A DNA stretch of 64,000 nt from Cryobacterium arcticum (GTDB lineage Bacteria > Actinomycetota > Actinomycetes > Actinomycetales > Microbacteriaceae). Location: the NCBI RefSeq assembly GCF_003185895.1, contig NZ_QHLY01000012.1:930001-994000 (forward strand), in the 5' to 3' direction. Made by a program: the position numbers and the translations under genes. Position 1 is the stretch's first letter. Each line of letters opens with the position of its first letter. This document shows, one piece after another, positions 36,820-44,374 of the stretch. The notes beneath the pieces are model-generated. The model was not told where the DNA came from and ran no database searches. It was given only the letters and a program-made list of their open reading frames with translations.

Positions 36820-37457
36820 TCGGTGCGGCCTTCGCGGCTGCGGCGCATCTCGGCGGCGAGGGCTGGGCTGCTGTACGGGCCGTCACCGTCGAGTTCGGCG
36901 ATGATGCGCTCCACCGTGGCTGCGGGCTTGTTCTGGCTCATCTTGTTCTTGGCGGTGAACCGGGTGACCCGCAGGCGGAAGCCCACGGTGCCGCTGACGA
37001 TGCGCGCGGCGTACTCGGCATTCGCCAGCGTGCCGTTCATGCGCCGAGGTTCGGGCATGCGGTCTTCGAAGTGGTCGACGAGGTCGGCCAGCACGCGCAA
37101 GTTCTCGGCGTCGCTGAGGATCTCCGGGGTGCCGTGCAGGTGCGCGGTGACGAAGTTCCAGGTGGGCACGGCCGGTGCGGCGTCGTACCAACCCGGCGAG
37201 ATGTAGCCGTGCGGTCCCTGCACGATCACCAGCAGCTCGTGGGTGCCGAGCTCGTGCAGTTGTTCGTCGGGTCGACCCACGTGGCTCAGCAGCACGATCT
37301 CGTCGTCGGCCGCCGCCCGGTCCAGGATCACCGGGTAGTGCGAAGCCACCAGCTCACCCGCGCTGGTGGCACTGATCAGGCTGACCCAGGGGTTCTCCTC
37401 GATCAGGCGGCGCACCTCGGCCACCTCCGACAGGGCGAAACGGGGGTTTTCTCTCAT
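36816..37457 (-). CDS. FMN-binding negative transcriptional regulator (PaiB-like)
   Basis: 213 residues. The PaiB family FMN-binding split barrel is recognised from RFALSEVAEVRRLIEENPWVSLIS at the start, SHYPVILD, LSHVGRPDEQ, YISPGWYD and VPTWNFVTAHLHG. In the family the name reflects a Bacillus regulator, but most members are FMN-binding proteins with unproven DNA-binding. Here it is coupled with the YtcJ-like amidohydrolase through a 4-bp overlap, suggesting a common small-molecule substrate. Confidence 0.88.
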   Translation of the reverse strand: MRENPRFALSEVAEVRRLIEENPWVSLISATSAGELVASHYPVILDRAAADDEIVLLSHVGRPDEQLHELGTHELLVIVQGPHGYISPGWYDAAPAVPTWNFVTAHLHGTPEILSDAENLRVLADLVDHFEDRMPEPRRMNGTLANAEYAARIVSGTVGFRLRVTRFTAKNKMSQNKPAATVERIIAELDGDGPYSSPALAAEMRRSREGRTE

Positions 37458-37514
37458 GGAACGGCTCCTGGAAGGCGGGGTCGGGCAGCAGCGGGAACGG
37501 GCGGTCGAGGTCGG

Positions 37515-38525
37515 TCAAGCCTGGCAGAACGGGCACCAATAGAGCTTGCGCGCACCCATCTCCTCGAGAGTGATGTGGGTACCGCACACCCGGCAGGGCA
37601 GGCCCTCACGTTTGTAGACCCAGTGCCGGTCGGCCCGGTTCTTCATGGCCAGCCGATAGGCATCCTCGCCTAGGTCGTCCATGGTCATCATCTGGCCGGT
37701 GTTCACACCGATGTCCAGCAGGTGCGCCCAGTCCCGCCAGAGCGCCCGCAGGCTCTCCTCACTGAGCGCCTTGCCTGGTGTGTGCGGGTTGATCCGGGCG
37801 CGGAAGAGGAGTTCGGCGCGGTAGACGTTGCCGATGCCGCTCACCACGGACTGGTCCATCAGGAGCAGGCCGATGCGCGTGGGCTTCTTGCGGATGACGT
37901 CCACGAAGCGTTGTTCGGCTTCGGGGCTGTCATCGAGCTGTGGGTCGGGGCCCAGCCGGTTCATCACGGTCTCCACCTGCGCGGGGTCGAGCACCTCGCA
38001 GGCGGTGGGGCCACGCAGGTCGGCCGACACCGTGTCGGTGAGCAGGCGCACCCGCACCTGTCCGACGGGCTCGGGCGGGAAGGTGTCCTCAGCCGGTCCC
38101 TGAGCCTGTCGAAGGGTCTCCTGCTCGGCCATGCGCACCCGGGTGCGGCGGGGAGCCCCGATGCTGTGCATCGAGTTCTCACCGGCCGAGTCCAGCACGG
38201 GTGCTCCGGCCGCGTCGAGGTCGGTGCCGCGCTGGTTGGTCTGGCCCATCCGGCCGTTGCTCGCCGCGATCGTGGCATCCATGATGATGTCGCCGGCGAA
38301 GTCCCAGGCGCCGTACATGCCCAAGTGCACCCGCAGCCAGAGCCCGTTGTCGAACTCCAGGAACATCTGCTTGCCCACAGCGCGGGCATCCGTCATCACG
38401 TGGCCATCGAGCATCGCCGCACCGGCCGCGAACCGGCCCTGTGGGCTCGACAGCCGCACGGCGCGGCCCACGAAGTTGCGGGCGAACTGCCGGGTGATGC
38501 GATGGACGGAATGGCCCTCAGGCAT
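37515..38525 (-). CDS. DNA glycosylase/AP lyase, Fpg/Nei (endonuclease VIII) type
   Basis: 336 residues, longer than the usual 260-300 or so. Catalytic N-terminus MPEGHSVHRI with Pro2 and Glu3 (Met removed). C-terminal zinc finger CRVCGTHITLEEMGARKLYWCPFC (two CxxC) and HhTH region ISGIGNVYRAELLFRA are complete. The middle segment, residues about 97-155, is an extra low-complexity insertion. Residues about 136-146 (ETLRQAQGPAE) are encoded by a copy of a palindromic repeat (38095-38120), which makes this an insertion inside the gene. It removes oxidised bases in the family. Start ATG 38525. Confidence 0.92.
   Translation of the reverse strand: MPEGHSVHRITRQFARNFVGRAVRLSSPQGRFAAGAAMLDGHVMTDARAVGKQMFLEFDNGLWLRVHLGMYGAWDFAGDIIMDATIAASNGRMGQTNQRGTDLDAAGAPVLDSAGENSMHSIGAPRRTRVRMAEQETLRQAQGPAEDTFPPEPVGQVRVRLLTDTVSADLRGPTACEVLDPAQVETVMNRLGPDPQLDDSPEAEQRFVDVIRKKPTRIGLLLMDQSVVSGIGNVYRAELLFRARINPHTPGKALSEESLRALWRDWAHLLDIGVNTGQMMTMDDLGEDAYRLAMKNRADRHWVYKREGLPCRVCGTHITLEEMGARKLYWCPFCQA
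38095..38120 (-). repeat. Dispersed repeat inserted in-frame in the Nei-type gene
   Basis: The plus strand reads GGTCCCTGAGCCTGTCGAAG and then GGTCTC. It resembles the GGTCGAGCCTGTCGAGACC intergenic family and the widespread TCCCTGAGCCTGTCGAAGGG element. Its translation is ETLRQAQGP, and the flanking coding sequence is not conserved-looking. Confidence 0.65.
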
Positions 38526-38573
38526 GGCGGCTGCTCTCTCGGCTCGACGGGGACGTGGCGGCTGGCTGGCGGG

Positions 38574-39062
38574 TCAGCGGCTGAGGACGGTTCCGGCGAT
38601 CGTGCCGGTGGCCTCGTATTCGGCCAACTGGTCGATGCGGCGCTGGTGGCGTTCCTCGCCGGTGAACGGAGTCGCAATGAACGCGTCGATGAACGCCGTG
38701 GCCTCGTCGATGGTGTGCTGGCGCGCGCCGATCGAGATGACATTGGCGTTGTTGTGCTCGCGGGCGAGTTCGGCGGTGCTGAGGTTCCAGACCAGGGCGG
38801 CCCGGGCGCCGCTCACCTTGTTCGCGGCGATCTGCTCGCCGTTGCCCGACCCGCCGAAGACCACACCGAGCGCCTCGACGCCGGCGGCCTGGTCGGCGAC
38901 GACGGCCTCGGCGGCGCTGATGCAGAAGGCCGGGTAGTCGTCGAGGGGCTCGTAGCTGGTGGGCCCGTGGTCGATGACGTCGTGGCCGGCGGCGCCGAGG
39001 TGGCTGATCAGGTGCTGGCTGAAGTCGAGGCCGGCGTGGTCGGTGGCGATGTGGATGCGCAT
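38574..39062 (-). CDS. rpiB: Ribose-5-phosphate isomerase B
   Basis: 162 residues; interconverts ribose-5-P and ribulose-5-P. IATDHAGLDF at the start, the catalytic Cys (DYPAFCISAA, about position 47) and GVVFGGSGNGEQIAANKV anion hole, then EHNNANVISIGAR, are all diagnostic of LacA/RpiB. The ATG at 39062 has TAGACT 7 nt upstream (39070-39075) and no SD, so the gene is predicted leaderless. Confidence 0.96.
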   Translation of the reverse strand: MRIHIATDHAGLDFSQHLISHLGAAGHDVIDHGPTSYEPLDDYPAFCISAAEAVVADQAAGVEALGVVFGGSGNGEQIAANKVSGARAALVWNLSTAELAREHNNANVISIGARQHTIDEATAFIDAFIATPFTGEERHQRRIDQLAEYEATGTIAGTVLSR

Positions 39063-39069
39063 GGCGACC

Positions 39070-39075
39070 AGTCTA
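39070..39075 (-). promoter_or_regulatory. -10 element of rpiB (leaderless)
   Basis: Minus strand TAGACT, 7 nt (GGTCGCC), then ATG at 39062. Confidence 0.55.
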
Positions 39076-39147
39076 TTTGTCGCGCAACGTGCACGGGCCG
39101 GGTCTCCGGCCGGAGCCGCCCGGCGGGCCGGCGCCGGCCGGATGCGG

Positions 39148-39777
39148 CTACTCTGCGACTTCGGCGAGCAGGTCAGGCGCGAAGATCGGACCGCGGGTGC
39201 GGCTGCGCTTGATCTCGAAGAAGCCGTCGTAGCTGGCCACGGCCACCACGCCGTCCCACAGGGCCACGGCCGCGTCGCCGGTCGGCGCCGGGGAGATGAC
39301 CGGTCCGAAGAAGGCCACGTCGTTCACCGCGATCACCGGGGTGCCGACATCCTGGCCGACCCGGTTGATGCCTTCGAAGTGGCTGGCACGCATCTGCGGG
39401 TCATATTCCTCGCTGGTGGCGTAGCGCGCGAAGTCCGACGGGAGGCCGACCTCGGCCAGCGCCGCGGGGATGACGGAGTCGGCATCCGAGTTGCCGTCGT
39501 GGTGGATGCGGGTACCGAGGGCGTCGTAGAGCGCCTTCACGGTCTCCTGGCCGTGCAGCTCCTGCGCGGCCTGCACCAGGCGGGTGTATTTGAGGGCCCG
39601 CGGGAAGAAAGCGCGGTACTCCTCTGACACGTCGGTGTTCTCGTTCAGAACGGCCAGGCTCATCACCTGCCAGTTCACGTCGAAGCCGCGCAGATCACTC
39701 ACCTCGTCCACCCAACGAGAAGTCATCCAGGCCCAGGGGCAGGAGGGGTCGAACCAGAAGGTCACAGAGTCGCTCAT
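39148..39777 (-). CDS. DsbA-family protein, mycothiol-dependent nitroreductase (Rv2466c) type
   Basis: 209 residues. The N-terminal strand FWFDPSCPWAWMTSRW is typical of the actinobacterial Rv2466c-like thioredoxin-fold proteins. Only one active-site Cys (C13) is present; the second, as in CPWC, is Ala16. VGTPVIAVNDVAFFGPVISP has the cis-Pro. No signal peptide, so a cytosolic mycothiol-linked reductase role is inferred from the family. ATG 39777 has TAGGCT 6 nt upstream, leaderless. Confidence 0.85.
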   Translation of the reverse strand: MSDSVTFWFDPSCPWAWMTSRWVDEVSDLRGFDVNWQVMSLAVLNENTDVSEEYRAFFPRALKYTRLVQAAQELHGQETVKALYDALGTRIHHDGNSDADSVIPAALAEVGLPSDFARYATSEEYDPQMRASHFEGINRVGQDVGTPVIAVNDVAFFGPVISPAPTGDAAVALWDGVVAVASYDGFFEIKRSRTRGPIFAPDLLAEVAE

Positions 39778-39783
39778 CGCACC

Positions 39784-39789
39784 AGCCTA
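39784..39789 (-). promoter_or_regulatory. -10 element of the DsbA-like gene (leaderless)
   Basis: Minus strand TAGGCT, 6 nt (GGTGCG), then ATG at 39777. Confidence 0.55.
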
Positions 39790-39952
39790 AGCGAGTCGAA
39801 GGTGCCAAAATGTGCACAATCTGGCCCCCGCGAAACCCGGCTAAAACCCTGGACAGACCCGCTATCGAAATCAAAATGCCTGATTCTGCGGCAAATTGCG
39901 CTAAAATTGAGTCTTATGCCCGCTGAGGGGCGACCCCGCATCCGGGGCACAT

Positions 39953-40041
39953 GACCTCCATCTGAGGCATCTCACGACCTCCATCCGAGGCTTGACGTGT
40001 CTGCGCAAGAGTCATGTCATGACCTCCATAAGAGGCATCTC
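39953..40041 (+). repeat. Three direct copies of a CCTC-N5-GAGG motif upstream of the MHS transporter
   Basis: GACCTCCATCTGAGGCATCT starts at 39953 and GACCTCCATAAGAGGCATCT at 40021; a shorter copy GACCTCCATCCGAGGC starts at 39976. The starts are spaced 23 and 45 bp apart, about two and four helical turns. Each unit contains the inverted pair CCTC/GAGG. The array ends 20 bp before the start codon of the transporter. This is a plausible multi-site operator. Confidence 0.6.
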
Positions 40042-40060
40042 TACTGTCAGAAAGTGACTC

Positions 40061-41635
40061 ATGTCAAACGCTATAAACGGTGCGGATCGCGCCGTGAAGA
40101 AGATCAAGAAGCCGTTGCTTCGTCGGCGGCTGAAGGTTTCCGACGTCAACGTCGTTGACCGCCCCATGCTTCGCAAGGCCCTCGGCGGCACCATCGTCGG
40201 AAACACCATGGAATGGTATGACGTGGGTGTCTTCGGATACCTGATCACCACCATGGGTCCGGTCTTCCTCCCCGAAGCCGACCCGACCGTGCAGACCCTG
40301 TTCCTGCTCGGCACCTTCGCGGCCACCTTCATCGCCCGCCCGCTCGGTGGCGTGTTCTTCGGCTGGCTCGGCGACAAGCTCGGCCGCCAGAAGGTGCTCG
40401 CCATGACGCTGATGCTCATGGCCGCATCAACCTTCGTCGTCGGCATCCTGCCCGGGTACGCACAGCTGGGCATCTGGGCCGCCGTGCTCCTCGTGGTGAC
40501 CAAGCTCGTGCAGGGCTTCTCCACCGGTGGCGAGTACGCCGGTGCCACCACCTTCGTCAGCGAGCACGCCCCGGACAAGAACCGTGGCTTCCTCGCCAGC
40601 TTCCTCGACATGGGCAGCTACCTCGGCTTCGCCATGGGTGCCGCACTCGTGTCGATCCTGCAGGTCACCCTCGGCCAGGCCGCGATGGAAGAGTGGGGCT
40701 GGCGTCTGCCGTTCCTGCTCGCCGGTCCGCTGGGCCTGATCGCCATCTACTTCCGGATGAAGATCGAAGAGTCTCCCGCCTTCCAGGCCAGCCTGGACGC
40801 CCAGGAGGCCGCCGCCAAGGACCCCGACTTCGTCGAGGACGACAGCATCCCCAAGGGACCTGTCGCCATCTTCAAGAACTACTGGCGCGGAATCGTCCTC
40901 GCGATGATCCTGGTCGCCGCCGCGAACACCGTCGGTTACGCCCTCACCTCGTATATGCCCACCTACCTCACCAGCACGATGGGCTATGACGAGTTGCACG
41001 GCACGCTGCTGACGATCCCGATCCTCGTCATCATGGCCTGCTGCATCCCGCTGACCGGTCGCTTGAGCGACAGGATCGGCCGCCGTCCGGTGCTCTGGAT
41101 GGGCTCGATCAGCGCCGTCGTCTTCGCCATCCCGGCCTTCCTGCTCATCGGAGTCGGCAGCGTCTGGACCACCCTGTTCGGTCTGGCCCTGATCGCCCTG
41201 CCGGTCACCTTCTACGTCGCCAACCTCGCCTCGGCATTGCCGGCCCTGTTCCCCACGGCCAGCCGCTACGGCGCCATGGGCATCGCGTACAACTTCGCCG
41301 TCGCCATCTTCGGTGGCACGACGCCGTTCATCATCGCGGCGCTGATCGCGGGCACCGGCAACGACATGATGCCGGCCTACTACCTGATGGCCACCTCGTT
41401 CATCGGTGGTATCAGCATCTTCTGGCTCAAGGAATCCGCCAACCGCCCGCTGCCCGGCTCCATGCCGAGCGTGGAATCGGTCGAAGAGGCCCACGAGCTC
41501 GTCGCCGGCCAGTTCGAGAACCCGCTGCTCGACCACGACGAGATGCCGTTCGACGCGACCTTCGAGCCGCCGACCTCGTCGATGGACCTCACCGAGCTGA
41601 AGGCCGCCGACGACGCAGAGCCGGCCAAGGTCTAG
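40061..41635 (+). CDS. MFS transporter, metabolite:H+ symporter (MHS) family, ProP-like
   Basis: 524 residues. About 12 TM segments from residue 40 to 440. MHS marks are visible: TIVGNTMEWYDVGVFGYL in TM1, FGWLGDKLGRQKVL (the MFS loop signature), LVQGFSTGGEYAGATTFVSEHAP and RLPFLLAGPLGLIAIYFRMKIEESPAF. Long basic start (VKKIKKPLLRRRLKV) and a 70-residue acidic C-terminal tail. ProP members import betaine/proline, others dicarboxylates; the substrate here is not determined. ATG 40061 lacks a strong ribosome site. Three direct repeats lie just upstream, suggesting tight regulation. Confidence 0.93.
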   Translation: MSNAINGADRAVKKIKKPLLRRRLKVSDVNVVDRPMLRKALGGTIVGNTMEWYDVGVFGYLITTMGPVFLPEADPTVQTLFLLGTFAATFIARPLGGVFFGWLGDKLGRQKVLAMTLMLMAASTFVVGILPGYAQLGIWAAVLLVVTKLVQGFSTGGEYAGATTFVSEHAPDKNRGFLASFLDMGSYLGFAMGAALVSILQVTLGQAAMEEWGWRLPFLLAGPLGLIAIYFRMKIEESPAFQASLDAQEAAAKDPDFVEDDSIPKGPVAIFKNYWRGIVLAMILVAAANTVGYALTSYMPTYLTSTMGYDELHGTLLTIPILVIMACCIPLTGRLSDRIGRRPVLWMGSISAVVFAIPAFLLIGVGSVWTTLFGLALIALPVTFYVANLASALPALFPTASRYGAMGIAYNFAVAIFGGTTPFIIAALIAGTGNDMMPAYYLMATSFIGGISIFWLKESANRPLPGSMPSVESVEEAHELVAGQFENPLLDHDEMPFDATFEPPTSSMDLTELKAADDAEPAKV

Positions 41636-41661
41636 CCTCCCCGGCCCCGAGCCGAACCGTT

Positions 41662-41723
41662 GGTCGAGCCTGTCGAGACCCCGCACGCCGAAAGGCATTC
41701 GCTGGGTCTCGACAGGCTCGACC
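41662..41723. repeat. Perfect 20-bp inverted repeat, GGTCGAGC family
   Basis: GGTCGAGCCTGTCGAGACCC (41662-41681) and GGGTCTCGACAGGCTCGACC (41704-41723) are exact reverse complements separated by 22 bp. Located between the MHS transporter and the zinc-ribbon SDR gene. May terminate transcription, and looks like a REP/BIME-type unit. Confidence 0.75.
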
Positions 41724-41766
41724 TACGAGTGGGTTGTTTCTGAGAACACGGGCGGATGCGCCGTCG

Positions 41767-41772
41767 TAGAAT
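41767..41772 (+). promoter_or_regulatory. -10 element of the zinc-ribbon SDR gene (leaderless)
   Basis: TAGAAT, 6 nt (TCTCTG), then ATG at 41779. Confidence 0.6.
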
Positions 41773-41778
41773 TCTCTG

Positions 41779-43329
41779 ATGACCACCGAGCAACACCCGC
41801 AGAGCACGCCCGTCGATGCCGCCTCCCCCGCAGGCTCCGAGTTGACCGGCGACGCCGCATCCGCCGGGGTCACCTCCCCCGCGATCGACCCACAGGATCT
41901 TGAAGTCGCGCTGCGCGTGCTCGCGTCCCTGGCCACCATCGACCCGGACGACCCCGACTTCGTCACCGTGCGCCAGGCCACCGCCAAGATGTTCAAGTCG
42001 GTGAAGACCGTGCGCCGGCACGAGAAGCGCCAGCTGATCGCCGACGCCGACCGCGAGGTGATCGCGGCGACCGCGACCGGCGCTCCCACCCGCATCGACG
42101 ACGAGACCATCGGCGCCCAGTTGCGGCTCGGCACCGACCGGCCCAGTGCCGGCGAGCTGCTGGTGCCGCGGGCCTGCTACATCTGCAAGCAGAAGTACAC
42201 CCTGGTCGACGCGTTCTACCACCAGCTCTGCCCGAGTTGCGCCCTGATGAGCCACGCCAAGCGGGACGCCCGCACCGACCTCACCGGCAAGCGCGCCCTG
42301 CTCACCGGCGGCCGCGCCAAGATCGGCATGTACATCGCGCTGCGGTTGCTGCGCGACGGCGCCCACACCACCATCACCACCCGGTTCCCGCGCGACGCCG
42401 TACGCCGGTTCATCGCCATGCCCGACTCCAAGGACTGGCTGCACCGCCTGCGCGTGGTCGGTATCGACCTGCGCGACCCGGCCCAGGTGATCGGCCTCGC
42501 CGACTCCGTCGCCGCGCAGGGCCCGCTCGACATCCTGATCAACAACGCCGCCCAGACCGTGCGCCGCTCCCCCGGTTCCTACTCCCCGCTGGTGGAGGCC
42601 GAGTCCTCCCCGCTGCCCGACGGCGACCTGCCCGAGATCGTCTCGTTCGGGCACACCAACGACGCCCACCCCACCGCGTTGGCCGCATCGGTGGCCAGCC
42701 ACCCGATCCTCGCCGCCGCGGCCACCGGCGCCGCGCTCACCGCCGACGACCTCACCGCCCTGGCCCTCGCGCCCGGGTCCTCGTCGCTGGCCCGCCTGGC
42801 CGCCGGCACCGCCATCGACGCGGGCGGCCTGGTGCCCGACCTGCACGAGGAGAACAGCTGGACGGCCAACGTCGAAGACGTCGACCCGCTGGAGATGCTC
42901 GAGGTGCAGCTCTGCAACACCACCGCGCCGTTCCTGTTGGTGAGCCGGCTGCGCGCCTCAATGGCCGCATCCGCCGCCCGCCGCACCTACATCGTGAACG
43001 TGTCGGCGATGGAGGGCGTCTTCGGCCGCGGCTACAAGGGCCCAGGCCACCCGCACACCAACATGGCCAAGGCCGCGCTGAACATGCTCACCCGCACCAG
43101 CGCCAAGGAAATGCTCAGCGACGGCATCCTGATGACCAGCGTCGACACCGGTTGGATCACCGACGAACGCCCGCACCCCACCAAGATCCGCCTGGCCGAG
43201 GAGGGCTTCCACGCCCCGCTCGACCTGGTCGACGGCGCCGCCCGCGTCTACGACCCCATCGTGCGAGGCGAGCAGGGCGAAGACATCCACGGCGTCTTCC
43301 TCAAGGACTACAAGCCCGGCACCTGGTAA
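41779..43329 (+). CDS. SDR-fold protein with N-terminal zinc ribbon, atypical active site
   Basis: 516 residues. An N-terminal helical region (about 35-115), then a four-Cys zinc ribbon C133-C136/C151-C154 (CYICKQKY...CPSC), then a Rossmann SDR domain: TGGRAKIG at 176-183, NNAAQT at 255-260, Ser409 in NVSAMEG and Lys431. A 110-residue insertion (about 262-372) sits after the NNAA motif. The position of the catalytic Tyr in YxxxK is Thr427 (HTNMAKAAL). Either another residue acts as acid (Tyr419 or His424/426 nearby) or it is not a normal oxidoreductase. Start ATG 41779 is leaderless. A palindromic terminator follows. Function unknown. Confidence 0.85.
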   Translation: MTTEQHPQSTPVDAASPAGSELTGDAASAGVTSPAIDPQDLEVALRVLASLATIDPDDPDFVTVRQATAKMFKSVKTVRRHEKRQLIADADREVIAATATGAPTRIDDETIGAQLRLGTDRPSAGELLVPRACYICKQKYTLVDAFYHQLCPSCALMSHAKRDARTDLTGKRALLTGGRAKIGMYIALRLLRDGAHTTITTRFPRDAVRRFIAMPDSKDWLHRLRVVGIDLRDPAQVIGLADSVAAQGPLDILINNAAQTVRRSPGSYSPLVEAESSPLPDGDLPEIVSFGHTNDAHPTALAASVASHPILAAAATGAALTADDLTALALAPGSSSLARLAAGTAIDAGGLVPDLHEENSWTANVEDVDPLEMLEVQLCNTTAPFLLVSRLRASMAASAARRTYIVNVSAMEGVFGRGYKGPGHPHTNMAKAALNMLTRTSAKEMLSDGILMTSVDTGWITDERPHPTKIRLAEEGFHAPLDLVDGAARVYDPIVRGEQGEDIHGVFLKDYKPGTW

Positions 43330-43344
43330 CCCCGCGTCTCTCTC

Positions 43345-43405
43345 CGCGAGCCGTGAGCAAAGCCCCAAAAATCGTTGGTTTTCGGGGCTTTACTCACGGC
43401 TCGCG
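43345..43405. terminator. Palindromic terminator, copy 2 of the 60-bp family
   Basis: CGCGAGCCGTGAGCAAAGCC in the left arm pairs with GGGGCTTTACTCACGGCTCG in the right arm, with T-rich ATCGTTGG in the loop region and one or two mismatches. Follows the SDR gene stop by 15 bp. Same family as 1454-1514 and 54575-54637. Confidence 0.8.
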
Positions 43406-43458
43406 AGATAGTTTGCGGCACTCCCGGGTGCTTGGCGGGCAGTGTCGGGGGTGACCGC

Positions 43459-43464
43459 TAGCGT
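43459..43464 (+). promoter_or_regulatory. -10 element of the exonuclease gene (leaderless)
   Basis: TAGCGT, 7 nt, then GTG at 43472. This supports that start over upstream in-frame GTGs. Confidence 0.5.
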
Positions 43465-43471
43465 GTGGAGC

Positions 43472-44239
43472 GTGCAGACATCAACCGTGCAGACCGCAAC
43501 CGTGCCGACCGCCCTCGCCGACATTCCGTCGCTCTGCGTCTTCGACCTGGAGACGACGGGCGTGAACACCGACGAGGACCGCATCGTCACCTGCTTCATC
43601 GGCCGCGTGATGCGCGACGGCCAGGTGAACGGGTCGTACAGCTGGCTCGTCAACCCGGGCATCCCCATCCCGGAGGGCGCGTCCGCCATCCACGGCATCA
43701 CCGACGAGGTCGCCCAGCGTGACGGCGTCGACCCGGCCACCGCCATCGCCGAGATGCTCACGGTGCTGCGGCGCAGCATCGCCGGCGGCCGGCCGATCGT
43801 GGCCTACAACGCCAGCTTCGACCTCTCCATGCTCAACGCCGAGGCCCGCCGGTACGGCCTCGAACCGATCACCGACTTCGGCCCGGTGCTCGACCCGTAT
43901 GTGATCGACAAGGCCATCGACAAGTACCGCAAGGGCAAGCGCACCCTGGTGGCGACCGCCGAGTACTACGGCGTGCTGCTCGAGGGCGCCCATGACGCCG
44001 AAGCGGATGCCGTGGCCACCGGCCGGGTGGCCTGGGCCCTGCTGGCCAAGACCGACGAAACCCACCTGCACGCCCTGCACGACCGGCAGGTGGGCTGGGC
44101 GCTGGAGCAGGCGGAGAGCTTCCAGTCGTACCTGCGCAAGTCCAAGGGCGACGACCTGATCGTGATCGACGGCGCCTGGCCGATCCGCGCCGGCGCCGAT
44201 CGCGTCGTGGTGCCCGTGCTGGTCACTCCCCCGGTCTAG
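43472..44239 (+). CDS. DEDDh 3'-5' exonuclease (DnaQ-like)
   Basis: 255 residues from GTG 43472. Exo I motif LCVFDLETTGVN (about 21-32), Exo II VAYNASFDLSMLNAE, Exo III HDAEADAVATGRVAWAL with the His of DEDDh. These give the four metal-binding acids. It is a stand-alone nuclease, of a type that may act in repair or RNA processing; not a full polymerase subunit. The C-terminal part (about 190-255) is outside the core. In-frame GTGs at 43442 and 43463 are alternatives but the -10 hexamer favours 43472. Confidence 0.88.
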   Translation: MQTSTVQTATVPTALADIPSLCVFDLETTGVNTDEDRIVTCFIGRVMRDGQVNGSYSWLVNPGIPIPEGASAIHGITDEVAQRDGVDPATAIAEMLTVLRRSIAGGRPIVAYNASFDLSMLNAEARRYGLEPITDFGPVLDPYVIDKAIDKYRKGKRTLVATAEYYGVLLEGAHDAEADAVATGRVAWALLAKTDETHLHALHDRQVGWALEQAESFQSYLRKSKGDDLIVIDGAWPIRAGADRVVVPVLVTPPV

Positions 44240-44313
44240 CCTCCGGCCCGATGGGCGTCGGGTGACCGACGCGGCCTGATCAGCCGCTCCGCCGGCGCCG
44301 GCCGAATACTGGC

Positions 44314-44319
44314 TAGGCT
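44314..44319 (+). promoter_or_regulatory. -10-like element of pepN
   Basis: TAGGCT in the spacer 56 nt before the pepN start, in the same form as other -10 hexamers here, but with room for a leader carrying a GGAG ribosome site. Confidence 0.4.
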
Positions 44320-44374
44320 TGATCTTCGTGCGGAGGCGCCAGAAGCGCCCACGAAGACCAGATGGAGAATACCG

